Source: Streptomyces aureus (GTDB taxonomy: Bacteria; Actinomycetota; Actinomycetes; Streptomycetales; Streptomycetaceae). From it: a stretch of DNA of 64,000 bases. Every line of letters starts with the position of its first letter. The first letter of the stretch is position 1. Below the pieces are notes generated by a model. That model saw only the letters and a program-made list of their open reading frames with translations. It ran no database searches and was not told the DNA's origin. The stretch spans positions 139,582 through 203,581 of the forward strand of contig NZ_JNZD01000027.1 of assembly GCF_000725495.1 (NCBI RefSeq). Direction: 5' to 3'. The position numbers and the translations under genes were made by a program. Of the stretch, positions 51,360 to 60,532 are shown piece by piece.

Positions 51360-52631
51360 ATGAACCACTCACCGCGCATCCGCACGGTCGTCAGCTGCAC
51401 CGCGCTGGTGGTCGCCCTCGGCGCAGGCGCCGTCGCCTGCGGCTCCGACGACCACCCGCTCTCGGCGAAGCCGTACGACGCGGCGGGACAGATCTCGTTC
51501 AAGGGTCTCTCCGAGGACAGCCGGAAGCAGACCAAGATCGACCCCGACAAGCCCCTCGAAATCACCACGGAGAGCGACGCGGGGCGGATCACCGACGTGA
51601 CCGCCACGGACGCCTCAGGACGCTATGTGGTGGGCGAACTGTCCGCCGACGGCAGCCGCTGGCACAGCACCTCGCCGCTCGCCGCAGGCACCCACTACAC
51701 GGTCCGCGTGAGCACCGAGGACTCGGACGGCGCCCCCGGCCGCAAGGTCATCGGCTTCGACACCAGCACGCCGAAGACCAAGAAGCTGCTGAACGTCGAA
51801 TTCGGGCCCAAGACGGGCAGGTACGGCGTCGGCCAGCCCATCACCGCCGAACTCAGCGCCCCCGTCAAGGACAAGGCCGCCCGCACGGTCGTCGAGCGCG
51901 CCCTGCGGGTCGACTCCACCCCCGCGGTGGACGGCGCCTGGTACTGGGTCGACGACAAGACGCTGCACTACCGCCCCAAGGAGTACTGGCCCGCCCACGC
52001 CACCGTGACGGCCCACAGCAACCTCGCCGGCCTCAGGATCGGCGACCGTCTGTGGGGCGGCGACGCCAAGCCAGTGAAGATCACCACAGGGGACAGCCTG
52101 GTCGCCCTGACCGACGCGGCCACCCACTCCATGACGGTCTACCGCAACGGCCAGGACATCAAGGAGATCCCCGTCACCACGGGCAAGCCCGGATTCGACA
52201 CCCGCAACGGCGTCAAGGTCGTGCTCGGCAAGGAGTCCCTCGTACGGATGCGCGGTACCAGCATCGGCATCGCCGAGGGCAGTTCGGACTCCTACGACCT
52301 GGAGGTGCGCTACGCGACCCGGGTCACCTGGAGCGGCGAGTACGTCCACGCGGCGCCCTGGTCGACCGGCTCCCAGGGGTACGCCAACGTCAGCCACGGC
52401 TGCACCGGCATGAGCACCGAGAACGCCGAGTGGTTCTTCAACACGTTCAACGAAGGCGACATAGTCAAGGTCGTCAACTCGGACGGCAAGACGATGGACG
52501 CGTTCGGCAACGGCTTCGGCGACTGGAACCTCGACTGGAAGAACTGGCGCCAGGGCAGCGCGCTGGTGGCCGGGTCTCCGGACGCCCCGAACCCGGCCCA
52601 GCGAGCCCGGCTGCGCCCCGAGAGCGTGTGA
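51360..52631 (+). CDS. L,D-transpeptidase lipoprotein with Ig-like domains
   Basis: The 423-residue protein has a lipobox (GAGAVACGSDD, Cys ~29), one or two Ig-like domains (residues 40-240) and a C-terminal YkuD domain with the catalytic motif SHGCTGMS (His346, Cys348). Such proteins form 3-3 crosslinks in peptidoglycan by attacking the stem tetrapeptide, and are anchored outside the cell membrane, as mycobacterial LdtMt2-type enzymes. It lies between the two oxidase gene blocks, downstream of a terminator, so it is likely an independent unit. A Pro/Arg-rich tail follows the domain. Confidence 0.94.
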   Translation: MNHSPRIRTVVSCTALVVALGAGAVACGSDDHPLSAKPYDAAGQISFKGLSEDSRKQTKIDPDKPLEITTESDAGRITDVTATDASGRYVVGELSADGSRWHSTSPLAAGTHYTVRVSTEDSDGAPGRKVIGFDTSTPKTKKLLNVEFGPKTGRYGVGQPITAELSAPVKDKAARTVVERALRVDSTPAVDGAWYWVDDKTLHYRPKEYWPAHATVTAHSNLAGLRIGDRLWGGDAKPVKITTGDSLVALTDAATHSMTVYRNGQDIKEIPVTTGKPGFDTRNGVKVVLGKESLVRMRGTSIGIAEGSSDSYDLEVRYATRVTWSGEYVHAAPWSTGSQGYANVSHGCTGMSTENAEWFFNTFNEGDIVKVVNSDGKTMDAFGNGFGDWNLDWKNWRQGSALVAGSPDAPNPAQRARLRPESV

Positions 52632-52691
52632 GGCCGGGCCCCCGGAGCCTGGTGAGCCTGTGAGACCGCGCCCCGCGAGGGGCGCGGTTCC

Positions 52692-53093
52692 TCATGCGCT
52701 CTGCAGGTTCCTGCGGCGCAGCAGGGAGGCCAGTGAGGCGGCGAACTCGACCGGGTCGACCGGAAGGGTCACCGCGGCGTCCGCGCGGCTCCAGGTGGCC
52801 AGCCAGGCGTCCTGAGGGCGGCCGATGAGCACCAGCGCGGGCGGGCAGTTGAAGATCTCGTCCTTGATCTGCCGGCACACCCCCATGCCGCCCATCGGCA
52901 CCGCCTCGCCGTCCAGGACGCAGACGTCGATGCCGCCCTTGTCGAGCTCCCTGACGACGGCGGCCGGCGTCGCGCACTCGACGAACTCGACGAGGGGAGC
53001 GTCCGGAGCGGGCCTGCGCCCGGTGGCGAGCCGCACCTGTGCGCGGGTGTTGGAGTCGTCGCTGTAGACCAGCACCGTGGCGGTCGGCTGCAT
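52692..53093 (-). CDS. Response-regulator-like receiver protein, possibly degenerate
   Basis: The 133-residue protein has a receiver-like fold: acidic YSDDSN near the N-terminus, putative phospho-Asp in VCVLDGEAVPMGGMG and a conserved PVDPVEFAASL C-terminus. However the switch Thr/Ser position falls in LVLIGRPQDAW and the usual catalytic Lys before Pro is replaced (LPVDP), so phosphorylation may be lost. It has no output domain. ATG 53093 follows GGAGGAAGA. It lies on the opposite strand between the transpeptidase and ctaE. Confidence 0.78.
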   Translation of the reverse strand: MQPTATVLVYSDDSNTRAQVRLATGRRPAPDAPLVEFVECATPAAVVRELDKGGIDVCVLDGEAVPMGGMGVCRQIKDEIFNCPPALVLIGRPQDAWLATWSRADAAVTLPVDPVEFAASLASLLRRRNLQSA

Positions 53094-53284
53094 TCTTCCT
53101 CCGAGACGTCAGCGTCGTACGGACTGCGTGCGCATCGGGCTGATCGTCCCCGCCCGATGCGCGGATGCTACTCCCTTGAACACCTCGTCAACACCGGTTC
53201 GGACACGGCTTCGATGGTCCATACGGGCTGGACACACCCCGTCAACACCCCGAACGGCACCCCCCGGCGTGAGGGCGGGATAAG

Positions 53285-53305
53285 CGACCGACATAATGTC
53301 GGTCG
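53285..53305. promoter_or_regulatory. Perfect 21-bp palindrome over the ctaE start codon
   Basis: CGACCGACAT (53285-53294), one central A (53295) and ATGTCGGTCG (53296-53305) form a perfect dyad. The right arm begins with the ATG of ctaE. It could be an operator or a stem that hides the initiation region. No good ribosome-binding site lies between it and 53270. Confidence 0.6.
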
Positions 53306-53916
53306 TGGCGACAGCAACGACAGTAGAAACCGGGCACGCGCACCCGTCGGTCAATCGGCCGAACCTCACCAGCGTCGGAACCATCATCTGGCTGAGTTCC
53401 GAGCTGATGTTCTTCGCGGCCCTCTTCGCGATGTACTTCACCCTGCGATCGGTGACCGGGCCGGATCACTGGAAGGAAATGGCCTCGAGCCTGAACCTTC
53501 CATTCTCGGCGACGAACACCACGATCCTGGTGCTCTCCTCCCTGACCTGCCAGCTCGGCGTCTTCGCCGCCGAGCGCGGGGACGTGAAGAAGCTCCGGAT
53601 GTGGTTCATCGTCACCTTCGTCATGGGTGCGATCTTCATCGGCGGTCAGGTCTTCGAGTACACCGAACTGGTCAAGAAGGACGGGCTCTCGCTCTCCTCC
53701 GACCCGTACGGCTCGGTGTTCTACCTGACCACCGGCTTCCACGGACTGCATGTGACGGGCGGACTCATCGCCTTCCTGCTGGTCCTCGGTCGCACCTACG
53801 CGGCTCGGAGGTTCACTCACGAGCAGGCGACCGCCGCCATCGTCGTGTCCTACTACTGGCACTTCGTCGATGTCGTCTGGATCGGCCTCTTCGCCACGAT
53901 CTACCTGATCAAGTAA
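53296..53916 (+). CDS. ctaE: Cytochrome c oxidase subunit III
   Basis: The 206-residue protein has five to six hydrophobic helices and family motifs [38 protein letters not shown] and [19 protein letters not shown] (conserved His, Glu and Trp of subunit III). It completes the aa3 oxidase and leads the qcrCAB genes, giving the ctaE-qcrC-qcrA-qcrB order usual in actinobacteria. The start ATG 53296 lies inside a palindrome. qcrC begins 64 bp downstream. Confidence 0.97.
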   Translation: MSVVATATTVETGHAHPSVNRPNLTSVGTIIWLSSELMFFAALFAMYFTLRSVTGPDHWKEMASSLNLPFSATNTTILVLSSLTCQLGVFAAERGDVKKLRMWFIVTFVMGAIFIGGQVFEYTELVKKDGLSLSSDPYGSVFYLTTGFHGLHVTGGLIAFLLVLGRTYAARRFTHEQATAAIVVSYYWHFVDVVWIGLFATIYLIK

Positions 53917-53980
53917 TCGGGCCCACCGCCCGAAACATCCAGAAGCACCGACGCAGAAGATCCTGACACCGGGGTAATCC

Positions 53981-54790
53981 GTGAAAAAGCTCTCCGCACG
54001 ACGACGCCATCCGCTGGCGGCGGTCGTCGTCCTACTCCTCGCGCTGGCGGCCACCGGGGGGCTGTACGCCGCGTTCGCACCCGCGGGCAAGGCGCAGGCC
54101 GATGAAACCGCCCAGTCCCTCGGGATCACCGAGGGCAAGAAGCTGTACTCCGTGGGCTGCGCAAGCTGCCACGGAACCGGCGGTCAGGGCAGCTCCGACG
54201 GGCCGAGCCTGGTGGGTGTGGGCGCCGCGGCGGTCGACTTCCAGGTCGGCACCGGCCGTATGCCGGCCCAGCAGCCCGGCGCTCAGATCCCGCGCAAGAA
54301 GGTGATCTACACCCAGGCCGAGATCGACCAGCTCGCGGCCTACATCGCCTCGCTCGGCGCCGGCCCCGCGATCCCGACCAAGAACCAGGTCAGCCCCGGC
54401 GGCGCGGACATCGCCAAGGGCGGTGAACTCTTCCGCACCAACTGCGCCCAGTGCCACAACTTCACCGGCAAGGGTGGCGCGCTGACGCACGGCAAGTTCG
54501 CGCCCAGCCTGGAGGGTGTCGACCCGAAGCACATCTACGAGGCCATGCAGACGGGCCCGCAGAACATGCCGTCCTTCCCCGACACCACGCTGTCGGAGAA
54601 GAACAAGCAGGACATCATCGCGTACCTCGACGCGGTCAACGGTGACGAAACCGAGAGCCCGGGCGGTCTCGAGCTGGGCGGCCTCGGGCCGGTCAGTGAG
54701 GGCCTCTTCGGCTGGGTCTTCGGTCTCGGAACCCTGGTCGCCGTCGCCGTCTGGGTCGCCGCTCGGACCGCAAAGGCCAAGAAGTCATGA
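53981..54790 (+). CDS. qcrC: Diheme cytochrome c subunit of the bc1 complex
   Basis: The 269-residue protein has an N-terminal signal anchor, two c-type heme sites (CASCHG near residue 59 and CAQCHN near 156) and a C-terminal transmembrane helix (GLFGWVFGLGTLVAVAVWVAA). In actinobacteria, which lack soluble cytochrome c, this tethered diheme protein connects the bc1 complex directly to cytochrome aa3. GTG 53981 is used; qcrA follows with a 4-bp overlap. Confidence 0.97.
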   Translation: MKKLSARRRHPLAAVVVLLLALAATGGLYAAFAPAGKAQADETAQSLGITEGKKLYSVGCASCHGTGGQGSSDGPSLVGVGAAAVDFQVGTGRMPAQQPGAQIPRKKVIYTQAEIDQLAAYIASLGAGPAIPTKNQVSPGGADIAKGGELFRTNCAQCHNFTGKGGALTHGKFAPSLEGVDPKHIYEAMQTGPQNMPSFPDTTLSEKNKQDIIAYLDAVNGDETESPGGLELGGLGPVSEGLFGWVFGLGTLVAVAVWVAARTAKAKKS

Positions 54791-55860
54791 GTAGCCAAGA
54801 CATTCCAGAAGAGAACGTGCCCGCCGAGCGGGCCTCCGACGACCACGGTCACGGTCACGCGCCGGTAGTCGTCGCGGACGAGCAGAACCCGTTCGCGGAC
54901 CCGGGGCTGCCGCCCCACGAGCACCGCATCCAGGACATCGACGAGCGGGCCGCCAAGCGGTCCGAGCGTCTGGTCGCCATGCTGTTCGTGCTGTCGATGG
55001 TGGCCACCGTCGGCTTCATCGCCTCGTACGTGGCGATCCCGAACGACAAGTCGATCTTCGTGTTCCCGCTCGGGCACATCAGCGCGATGAACTTCTCGCT
55101 GGGCATGTGCCTCGGCGTGGCGCTGTTCTCGATCGGCGCGGGCGCGGTCCACTGGGCCCGCACCCTGATGTCGGACGTCGAGATCGCCGACGAGCGTCAC
55201 CCGATCGAGGCGGAGCCCGCGGTCAAGGCCAAGGTCCTGGCCGACTTCAAGCAGGGTGCCAAGGAGTCCGCGCTCGGACGCCGCAAGCTGATCCGCAACA
55301 CGATGTTCGGCGCGCTGGCCCTGTTCCCGCTCTCCGGCGTCATGCTGCTGCGCGACCTCGGTCCGCTGCCCGGCACGAAGCTGCGCCACACCCTGTGGTC
55401 CAAGGGCAAGCTCCTCGTCAACATGAACACGAACGAGCCGCTGCGTCCCTCGGACGTGGCCGTCGGTTCGCTCACCTTCGTCAAGCCCGAGGGCCTGGAG
55501 GAGCACGACGAGGACTTCCAGAAGGAGATCGCCAAGGCGGCCCTGATGATCATCCGGCTCCAGCCGGAGGACATCAAGGACAAGCAGGAACTCGAGTGGT
55601 CCTACCAGGGCATCGTGGCGTACTCGAAGATCTGCACCCACGTCGGCTGCCCGATCTCCCTGTACGAGCAGCAGACGCACCACGCGCTCTGCCCGTGCCA
55701 CCAGTCCACCTTCGACCTCTCCGACGGAGCCCGAGTCATCTTCGGCCCGGCCGGTCACGCCCTGCCGCAGCTGCAGATCGGCGTGAACGCTGAGGGCTAC
55801 CTCGAAGCGCTCAGCGACTTCCAGGAGCCCGTCGGTCCTGCATTCTGGGAGCGCGGATGA
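54787..55860 (+). CDS. qcrA: Rieske iron-sulfur subunit of the bc1 complex
   Basis: The 357-residue protein has a His-rich, acidic N-terminal tail, three membrane helices (residues ~60-190, the actinobacterial arrangement) and a Rieske domain with the two cluster loops CTHVGC (about 283-288) and CPCHQS (about 301-306). It transfers an electron from menaquinol to cytochrome c. It overlaps qcrC (ATGA) and qcrB (ATGA), so qcrCAB is translationally coupled. Confidence 0.97.
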   Translation: MSSQDIPEENVPAERASDDHGHGHAPVVVADEQNPFADPGLPPHEHRIQDIDERAAKRSERLVAMLFVLSMVATVGFIASYVAIPNDKSIFVFPLGHISAMNFSLGMCLGVALFSIGAGAVHWARTLMSDVEIADERHPIEAEPAVKAKVLADFKQGAKESALGRRKLIRNTMFGALALFPLSGVMLLRDLGPLPGTKLRHTLWSKGKLLVNMNTNEPLRPSDVAVGSLTFVKPEGLEEHDEDFQKEIAKAALMIIRLQPEDIKDKQELEWSYQGIVAYSKICTHVGCPISLYEQQTHHALCPCHQSTFDLSDGARVIFGPAGHALPQLQIGVNAEGYLEALSDFQEPVGPAFWERG

Positions 55861-57497
55861 GCACTACCACCACTTCCGACTCGCGCCCCTCGCGCGAGAA
55901 GGCGCCCGCCGGTGAGCGGGTCGCCGACTGGGCGGACGGCCGTCTCGGGATCTACTCCCTGGCCAAGTCCAACATGCGCAAGATCTTCCCCGACCACTGG
56001 TCGTTCATGTTGGGTGAGGTCTGCCTCTACAGCTTCATCATCATCATCCTCACGGGTGTGTACCTGACCCTGTTCTTCCACCCGTCGATGAACGAGGTGC
56101 AGTACAGCGGCAGCTACGTCCCGCTGCAGGGCCAGCTGATGTCCGAGGCGTTCAACTCGACCATGCACATCTCCTTCGATGTGCGCGGTGGTCTGCTGAT
56201 CCGCCAGATCCACCACTGGGCCGCGCTGATCTTCCTCGCCGGCATGTTCGTGCACATGATGCGCGTGTTCTTCACGGGTGCGTTCCGCAAGCCGCGTGAG
56301 GTCAACTGGGTCTTCGGCTTCCTGCTGTTCGTCCTCGGCATGTTCACCGGCTTCACCGGTTACTCGCTCCCGGACGACCTGCTCTCCGGCACCGGTGTCC
56401 GCTTCATGGAGGGCGCGATCCTGTCCGTGCCGATCGTCGGCACGTACCTGTCGTTCTTCCTCTTCGGCGGCGAGTTCCCGGGCGGCGACTTCGTTGCCCG
56501 CTTCTACTCGGTGCACGTGCTGCTGCTGCCGGGCATCATGCTCGGCCTGGTCGTCGGCCACCTGATCCTGGTCTTCTACCACAAGCACACGCAGTTCGCG
56601 GGCCCCGGCAAGACGAACAACAACGTCGTCGGCATGCCGCTGCTGCCGGTCTACATGGCCAAGGCCGGAGGCTTCTTCTTCCTGGTCTTCGGTGTCATCG
56701 CGGCCATCGCGGCGATCGCCTCGATCAACCCGATCTGGGCCATGGGTCCCTACCGTCCGGACCAGGTGTCCACGGGCGCCCAGCCCGACTGGTACATGGG
56801 CTTCTCCGAGGGCCTCATCCGCGTCATGCCGGGCTGGGAGATCAACCTCTGGGGCCACACGCTCGTCCTGGGCGTGTTCATCCCGCTGGTGATCTTCCCG
56901 CTGGTCCTGGTCGCCATCGCGGTCTACCCGTTCATCGAGTCCTGGGTCACCGGCGACAAGCGCGAGCACCACATCCTGGACCGCCCGCGCAACGTCCCGA
57001 CCCGGACCGCGTTCGGTGCCGCCTGGATCAGCTGGTACTTCGTCCTGCTCGTCGGCGGCGGCAACGACATCTGGGCCACGCACTTCCACCTGGCGATCAA
57101 CTCGATCACCTGGTTCGTGCGCATCGCCTTCTTCGTCGTGCCGGTGCTCACCTTCCTCGCCACCAAGCGCATCTGCCTCGGCCTCCAGCGCCGGGACCGG
57201 GACAAGGTGCTGCACGGCCGCGAGTCGGGCATCATCAAGCGCCTGCCGCACGGTGAGTTCATCGAGGTCCACGAGCCGCTCAGCCAGGACTCGCTGCACA
57301 CGCTCACCGCGCACGAGCAGTACAAGCCGGTCGAGATCGGCCCGACGGTCGACGAGAACGGTGTCGAGCGCAAGGTCTCGGGCACGCAGAAGCTGCGCGC
57401 CAAGATGAGCAAGGGCTACTACGGGGAGGAAGGCCAGATCCCCAAGCCCACCGTCGAGGAGTACAAGGAGATCACGAGCGGCCACGGCCACCACTGA
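55857..57497 (+). CDS. qcrB: Cytochrome b subunit of the bc1 complex
   Basis: The 546-residue protein has eight or more membrane helices with b-heme ligands in ISFDVRGGLLIRQIHHWAALIF and FYSVHVLLLPGIMLGLVVGH, the quinol-site region FTGYSLPDDLLSGTG and PDWYMGFSEGLIRVMPGWE, plus a long hydrophilic actinobacterial C-terminal extension (about 130 residues). It is the last gene of the operon and a perfect hairpin with TTT follows. Confidence 0.97.
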   Translation: MSTTTTSDSRPSREKAPAGERVADWADGRLGIYSLAKSNMRKIFPDHWSFMLGEVCLYSFIIIILTGVYLTLFFHPSMNEVQYSGSYVPLQGQLMSEAFNSTMHISFDVRGGLLIRQIHHWAALIFLAGMFVHMMRVFFTGAFRKPREVNWVFGFLLFVLGMFTGFTGYSLPDDLLSGTGVRFMEGAILSVPIVGTYLSFFLFGGEFPGGDFVARFYSVHVLLLPGIMLGLVVGHLILVFYHKHTQFAGPGKTNNNVVGMPLLPVYMAKAGGFFFLVFGVIAAIAAIASINPIWAMGPYRPDQVSTGAQPDWYMGFSEGLIRVMPGWEINLWGHTLVLGVFIPLVIFPLVLVAIAVYPFIESWVTGDKREHHILDRPRNVPTRTAFGAAWISWYFVLLVGGGNDIWATHFHLAINSITWFVRIAFFVVPVLTFLATKRICLGLQRRDRDKVLHGRESGIIKRLPHGEFIEVHEPLSQDSLHTLTAHEQYKPVEIGPTVDENGVERKVSGTQKLRAKMSKGYYGEEGQIPKPTVEEYKEITSGHGHH

Positions 57498-57520
57498 TCC
57501 CCGGCTGTTCGCCACGGCAG

Positions 57521-57549
57521 GAGCCCCGTCCATGCAATGGACGGGGCTC
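57521..57549 (+). terminator. qcrB operon terminator
   Basis: GAGCCCCGTCCAT (57521-57533) pairs with 57537-57549 around GCA and is followed by TTT, the most classical terminator in the window. It is 23 bp after the qcrB stop. Confidence 0.92.
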
Positions 57550-57666
57550 TTTGCCGTCTCCCGGGCTGGATAGGGTGGACTCACCCGGTGCTGCGGGACG
57601 ATCCACCCCGCGTCACCCCCGACCGTGTCACCCGCGACCGCGTGACCGACGAACCCAGGAGCGACC

Positions 57667-58731
57667 ATGAGCGCTGTGAACCCCGCTGGAGGCGACACCG
57701 CGGCGGGCCGTTCCTGGCCCGCGGTACTGAACGGCCTGCTGGAGGGCCGCGACCAGAGCGCGGAGGACACCTTCTGGGCGATGGACCGCATCATGCGCGG
57801 CGAGGCCACCGACGCACAGATCGCCGGCTTCGTGGTGGCGCTGCGCGCCAAGGGCGAGACCGTCCAGGAGATCACCGGACTCGTCCGGGCGATGTACGAG
57901 CACGCCAACGTGATCGAGGTGCCCGGACGCACCGTCGACATCGTGGGAACGGGCGGCGACGGCGCGAAGACCGTCAACATCTCCACGATGTCCTCGATCG
58001 TGGTGGCGGGCACCGGCGCCAAGGTGGTCAAGCACGGCAACCGCGCCGCGTCCTCGGCCTCCGGTTCCTCGGACGTCCTGGAGAAGCTCGGCGTCAACCT
58101 CCAGCTGCCCGTGAAACGGGTGGCCGAGGTCGCCGAGGAGGCCGGGATCACCTTCTGCTTCGCGGTCAAGTTCCACCCGGCGCTGCGTCATGTGGCGGCG
58201 GCGCGCGGCCAGTTGGGCATCCGCACCACCTTCAACGTGCTCGGGCCGCTGACCAACCCGGCGCGGGTGAAGGCCCAGGCCGTCGGTGTCGCCGATCCCC
58301 GGATGGCACCGATCGTGGCGGGCGTGTTCGCCGAGCGCGGCAACTCCTCGCTGGTCTTCCGCGGCGACGACGGCCTCGACGAGCTGACCACCACCGGGGG
58401 CTCCGACGTGTGGGTGGTCCGCGACGGCAAGGTCGCCGAGGAGCGCTTCGACCCGCGGGACGTCGGGCTCGCCGTCGTCCCGGTGGAGGCCCTGCGCGGC
58501 GCCGACGCCTCGTACAACGCGGAGGTCGCCCGGCGGCTGCTGGACGGCGAGAAGGGGCCCGTACGGGACGCGGTCCTGCTGAACTCGGCGGCGGCCCTGG
58601 TGGCCCTCTCGCCGACCGGCGCGCCGCTCGCCGGCCAGCTCCGCGACCAGATGGAGAAGGCGGCCGAGGCGATCGACTCCGGCGCCGCGAAGCGCACCCT
58701 GGAGCGCTGGGTGGCCGCCAGCAACGCCTGA
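57667..58731 (+). CDS. trpD: Anthranilate phosphoribosyltransferase
   Basis: The 354-residue enzyme adds phosphoribose to anthranilate in tryptophan synthesis. Family motifs are [22 protein letters not shown] (PRPP site), [39 protein letters not shown] and [12 protein letters not shown]. No other trp gene is adjacent, so it is an orphan in this neighbourhood, as in other Streptomyces. ATG 57667 follows CCAGGAGCG. A terminator-like hairpin at 58742-58788 follows. Confidence 0.96.
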   Translation: MSAVNPAGGDTAAGRSWPAVLNGLLEGRDQSAEDTFWAMDRIMRGEATDAQIAGFVVALRAKGETVQEITGLVRAMYEHANVIEVPGRTVDIVGTGGDGAKTVNISTMSSIVVAGTGAKVVKHGNRAASSASGSSDVLEKLGVNLQLPVKRVAEVAEEAGITFCFAVKFHPALRHVAAARGQLGIRTTFNVLGPLTNPARVKAQAVGVADPRMAPIVAGVFAERGNSSLVFRGDDGLDELTTTGGSDVWVVRDGKVAEERFDPRDVGLAVVPVEALRGADASYNAEVARRLLDGEKGPVRDAVLLNSAAALVALSPTGAPLAGQLRDQMEKAAEAIDSGAAKRTLERWVAASNA

Positions 58732-58741
58732 TCCGCCCGAG

Positions 58742-58788
58742 CCCCGCGCACGGCACAGTCCAGGATCCGGACTGCGTCTTGCGCGGGG
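58742..58788 (+). terminator. trpD terminator with nested stem
   Basis: CCCCGCGCA (58742-58750) pairs with TGCGCGGGG (58780-58788), and inside CAGTCC (58756-58761) pairs with GGACTG (58769-58774). It ends 27 bp before the SAM-IV riboswitch. Confidence 0.65.
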
Positions 58789-58815
58789 AAGATCCTCTGG
58801 CAAGATGCTGTACCA

Positions 58816-58925
58816 GGTCATGAGTGACAGCCATCAGGCCCCGGCCGGCTGTCCGGCAACCCTCCGTCCGTGGCGGGGTGCCCCGGGTGAAGACCAGGTC
58901 GTAGGCAGCGAGGCCTACGGCAAGC
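58816..58925 (+). ncRNA. SAM-IV riboswitch
   Basis: The segment GGTCATGAGTGACAGCC (58816-58832), the core GGCCCCGGCCGGCTGTCCGG, CAACCCTCC, GGCGGGGTGCCCCGGGTG and GAAGACC (to about 58895), and then the P5-like hairpin GTAGGC-AGCGAG-GCCTAC (58900-58917), match the SAM-IV consensus as I know it from actinobacteria. The outer GGTC pairs with GACC at 58892-58895. It binds S-adenosylmethionine and here would control the aminotransferase-fold gene at 59120. The boundary at the 3' end is approximate. Confidence 0.87.
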
Positions 58926-58981
58926 GCGGACCCCTCCCGCTCTCCGGGCGGACCACCAGGGGTCCTGGTCGTTCGAGGGAG
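58926..58981 (+). promoter_or_regulatory. Expression platform of the SAM-IV riboswitch
   Basis: GGACCCCT (58928-58935) can pair with AGGGGTCC (58958-58965), or ACCAGG (58955-58960) with CCTGGT (58964-58969), two mutually exclusive folds. CCCTCCCGCTC (58932-58942) can pair with the downstream Shine-Dalgarno GAGGGAG (58975-58981), so control at translation initiation is plausible. The mechanism is inference. Confidence 0.45.
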
Positions 58982-58987
58982 CCTTCT

Positions 58988-59008
58988 GTGAGCAAGCGAA
59001 TGCGTTAG
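58988..59008 (+). CDS. Six-codon upstream ORF after the riboswitch
   Basis: GTG AGC AAG CGA ATG CGT TAG (VSKRMR) follows the GAGGGAG ribosome-binding site by 6 nt. It lies between the SAM-IV platform and the structural gene, whose own ribosome-binding site is about 100 bp later. Its codons include Met, so it could sense methionyl-tRNA, but six codons are few and it may be only incidental. Confidence 0.4.
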   Translation: MSKRMR

Positions 59009-59119
59009 GGCTGCGAGCCCCGCCTCCGCACACCCTTCTCTCCTTTTCCCGCGCCGTGCCCCGCCCTGTCCGCGGCCGGCCCGCGCGGTGATTCCGCCTG
59101 CCTCTCACAGGAGCTCGCC

Positions 59120-60493
59120 ATGTCTGTCTCCACCGTTGCCGCCGACCAGACCGTTTGCCGTGACTCTTCGGGGGCTCTGCCCGTTCTCGGCCGGGATGTC
59201 ACCGTCCCGCTCGTCACCGGCGGCGAGGTGACCTACGCGGCCCTGGACTACGCGGCCAGCGCGCCGGCCCTCCAGCGGGTGTGGGACGACGTCGCCGCGT
59301 ACGCGCCGTACTACGGCAGCGTCCACCGGGGCGCCGGCTACCTCTCGCAGCTGTCCACCGACCTGTTCGAGAACGCCCGCAGGACCGTCGAGGAGTTCCT
59401 CGACTGCCGCGCCGGCGACCAGGTGGTCTTCACCCGCTCCACCACCGACTCGCTCAACCTGCTCGCCGCGGCCCTCCCGGCCGACTGCCAGGTCTTCGTC
59501 TTCGAGACCGAGCACCACGCCTCGCTGCTGCCCTGGCGCGACGCCCGGGTGACCTACCTGAACGCCCCGCGCACCCCGGGCGAGGCCGTCGACACCCTGG
59601 AGCGCGCCCTCGCCGCCCGCGACCCCTACGGACCTGCCCTGGTCTGCGTCACCGGCGCCTCGAACGTCACCGGTGAGCTGTGGCCGGTGCGGGAGCTGGC
59701 CGCCGCCGCCCACGCCCACGGCGCCCGCATCGTCCTCGACGCCGCGCAGCTCGCCCCGCACCACCCCGTCTCGGTCCAGGACCTCGACGTCGACTGGGTC
59801 GCCTTCTCCGGGCACAAGCTGTACGCGCCCTTCGGCTCCGGCGTCCTCGCGGGCCGCGCCGACTGGCTGCGGGAGGCCGAGCCCTACCTCGCGGGCGGCG
59901 GCGCCAGCCGCAGGGTCACCCGGCGCGAGGACGGCGGCGTGGACGTGGAGTGGCACGACAGTGCCGCCCGGCACGAGGCGGGCTCGCCGAACGTCATCGG
60001 CGCCTACTCCATCGCGTCGGCCTGCAAGGCGCTCACCGAGGAGGGCTTCGACCGGATCGTCGCCCGTGAGCAGCACCTGATCCGCACCGTCCGCGCGGGC
60101 CTCGCCGAGGTCCCCGAGGTCCGGGTGCTGTCCCTCTTCGGCGACGACGCCCCCCGGGTCGGCGTCATCTCCTTCGTCGTCGAGGGCTGGAACAGCTCGC
60201 ACTTCGCGGCCGCGCTGTCCGCCGAGTACGGCATCGGGGTGCGCGACGGCCTCTTCTGCGCCCACCCGCTGGTCCGCACGCTGCTCGGCAGCGCCCCCGA
60301 GGCCCAGGGGGAGTGCGGCGCCCCGGAGGCCGCCCCGGGCGAGAAGTCCCTCAACGCGATCCGCGTCAGCTTCGGGGCCGGTACCCCCGACGAGCACGTC
60401 GAGCGCTTCGTCCGCGCGGTGCGCGAGCTCGTCAGGGACGGCGCGCGCTGGCAGTACCGCACCGAGGGCGGCCGCTGCGTGCCCGCGGTCTGA
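59120..60493 (+). CDS. Class-V aminotransferase-fold PLP enzyme under SAM-IV control
   Basis: The 457-residue enzyme belongs to the cysteine desulfurase / selenocysteine lyase group. It has YYGSVHRGAGYLSQLST, FTRSTTDSLNLLAAALP, FETEHHASLLPW, LVCVTGASNVTGELWPV and the PLP lysine Lys233 in FSGHKLYAPFGSGVL. The reactive loop RDGLFCAHPLVRTLL contains a Cys, but is unlike typical NifS loops. SAM-riboswitch control implies a role in sulfur amino-acid metabolism, for example cysteine or selenocompound breakdown; the exact reaction is unknown. ATG 59120 follows CAGGAG. Confidence 0.88.
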   Translation: MSVSTVAADQTVCRDSSGALPVLGRDVTVPLVTGGEVTYAALDYAASAPALQRVWDDVAAYAPYYGSVHRGAGYLSQLSTDLFENARRTVEEFLDCRAGDQVVFTRSTTDSLNLLAAALPADCQVFVFETEHHASLLPWRDARVTYLNAPRTPGEAVDTLERALAARDPYGPALVCVTGASNVTGELWPVRELAAAAHAHGARIVLDAAQLAPHHPVSVQDLDVDWVAFSGHKLYAPFGSGVLAGRADWLREAEPYLAGGGASRRVTRREDGGVDVEWHDSAARHEAGSPNVIGAYSIASACKALTEEGFDRIVAREQHLIRTVRAGLAEVPEVRVLSLFGDDAPRVGVISFVVEGWNSSHFAAALSAEYGIGVRDGLFCAHPLVRTLLGSAPEAQGECGAPEAAPGEKSLNAIRVSFGAGTPDEHVERFVRAVRELVRDGARWQYRTEGGRCVPAV

Positions 60494-60532
60494 CACCCGC
60501 GGTCCCTCCGCCCGGGGGCGGCGGCGCGTCGG

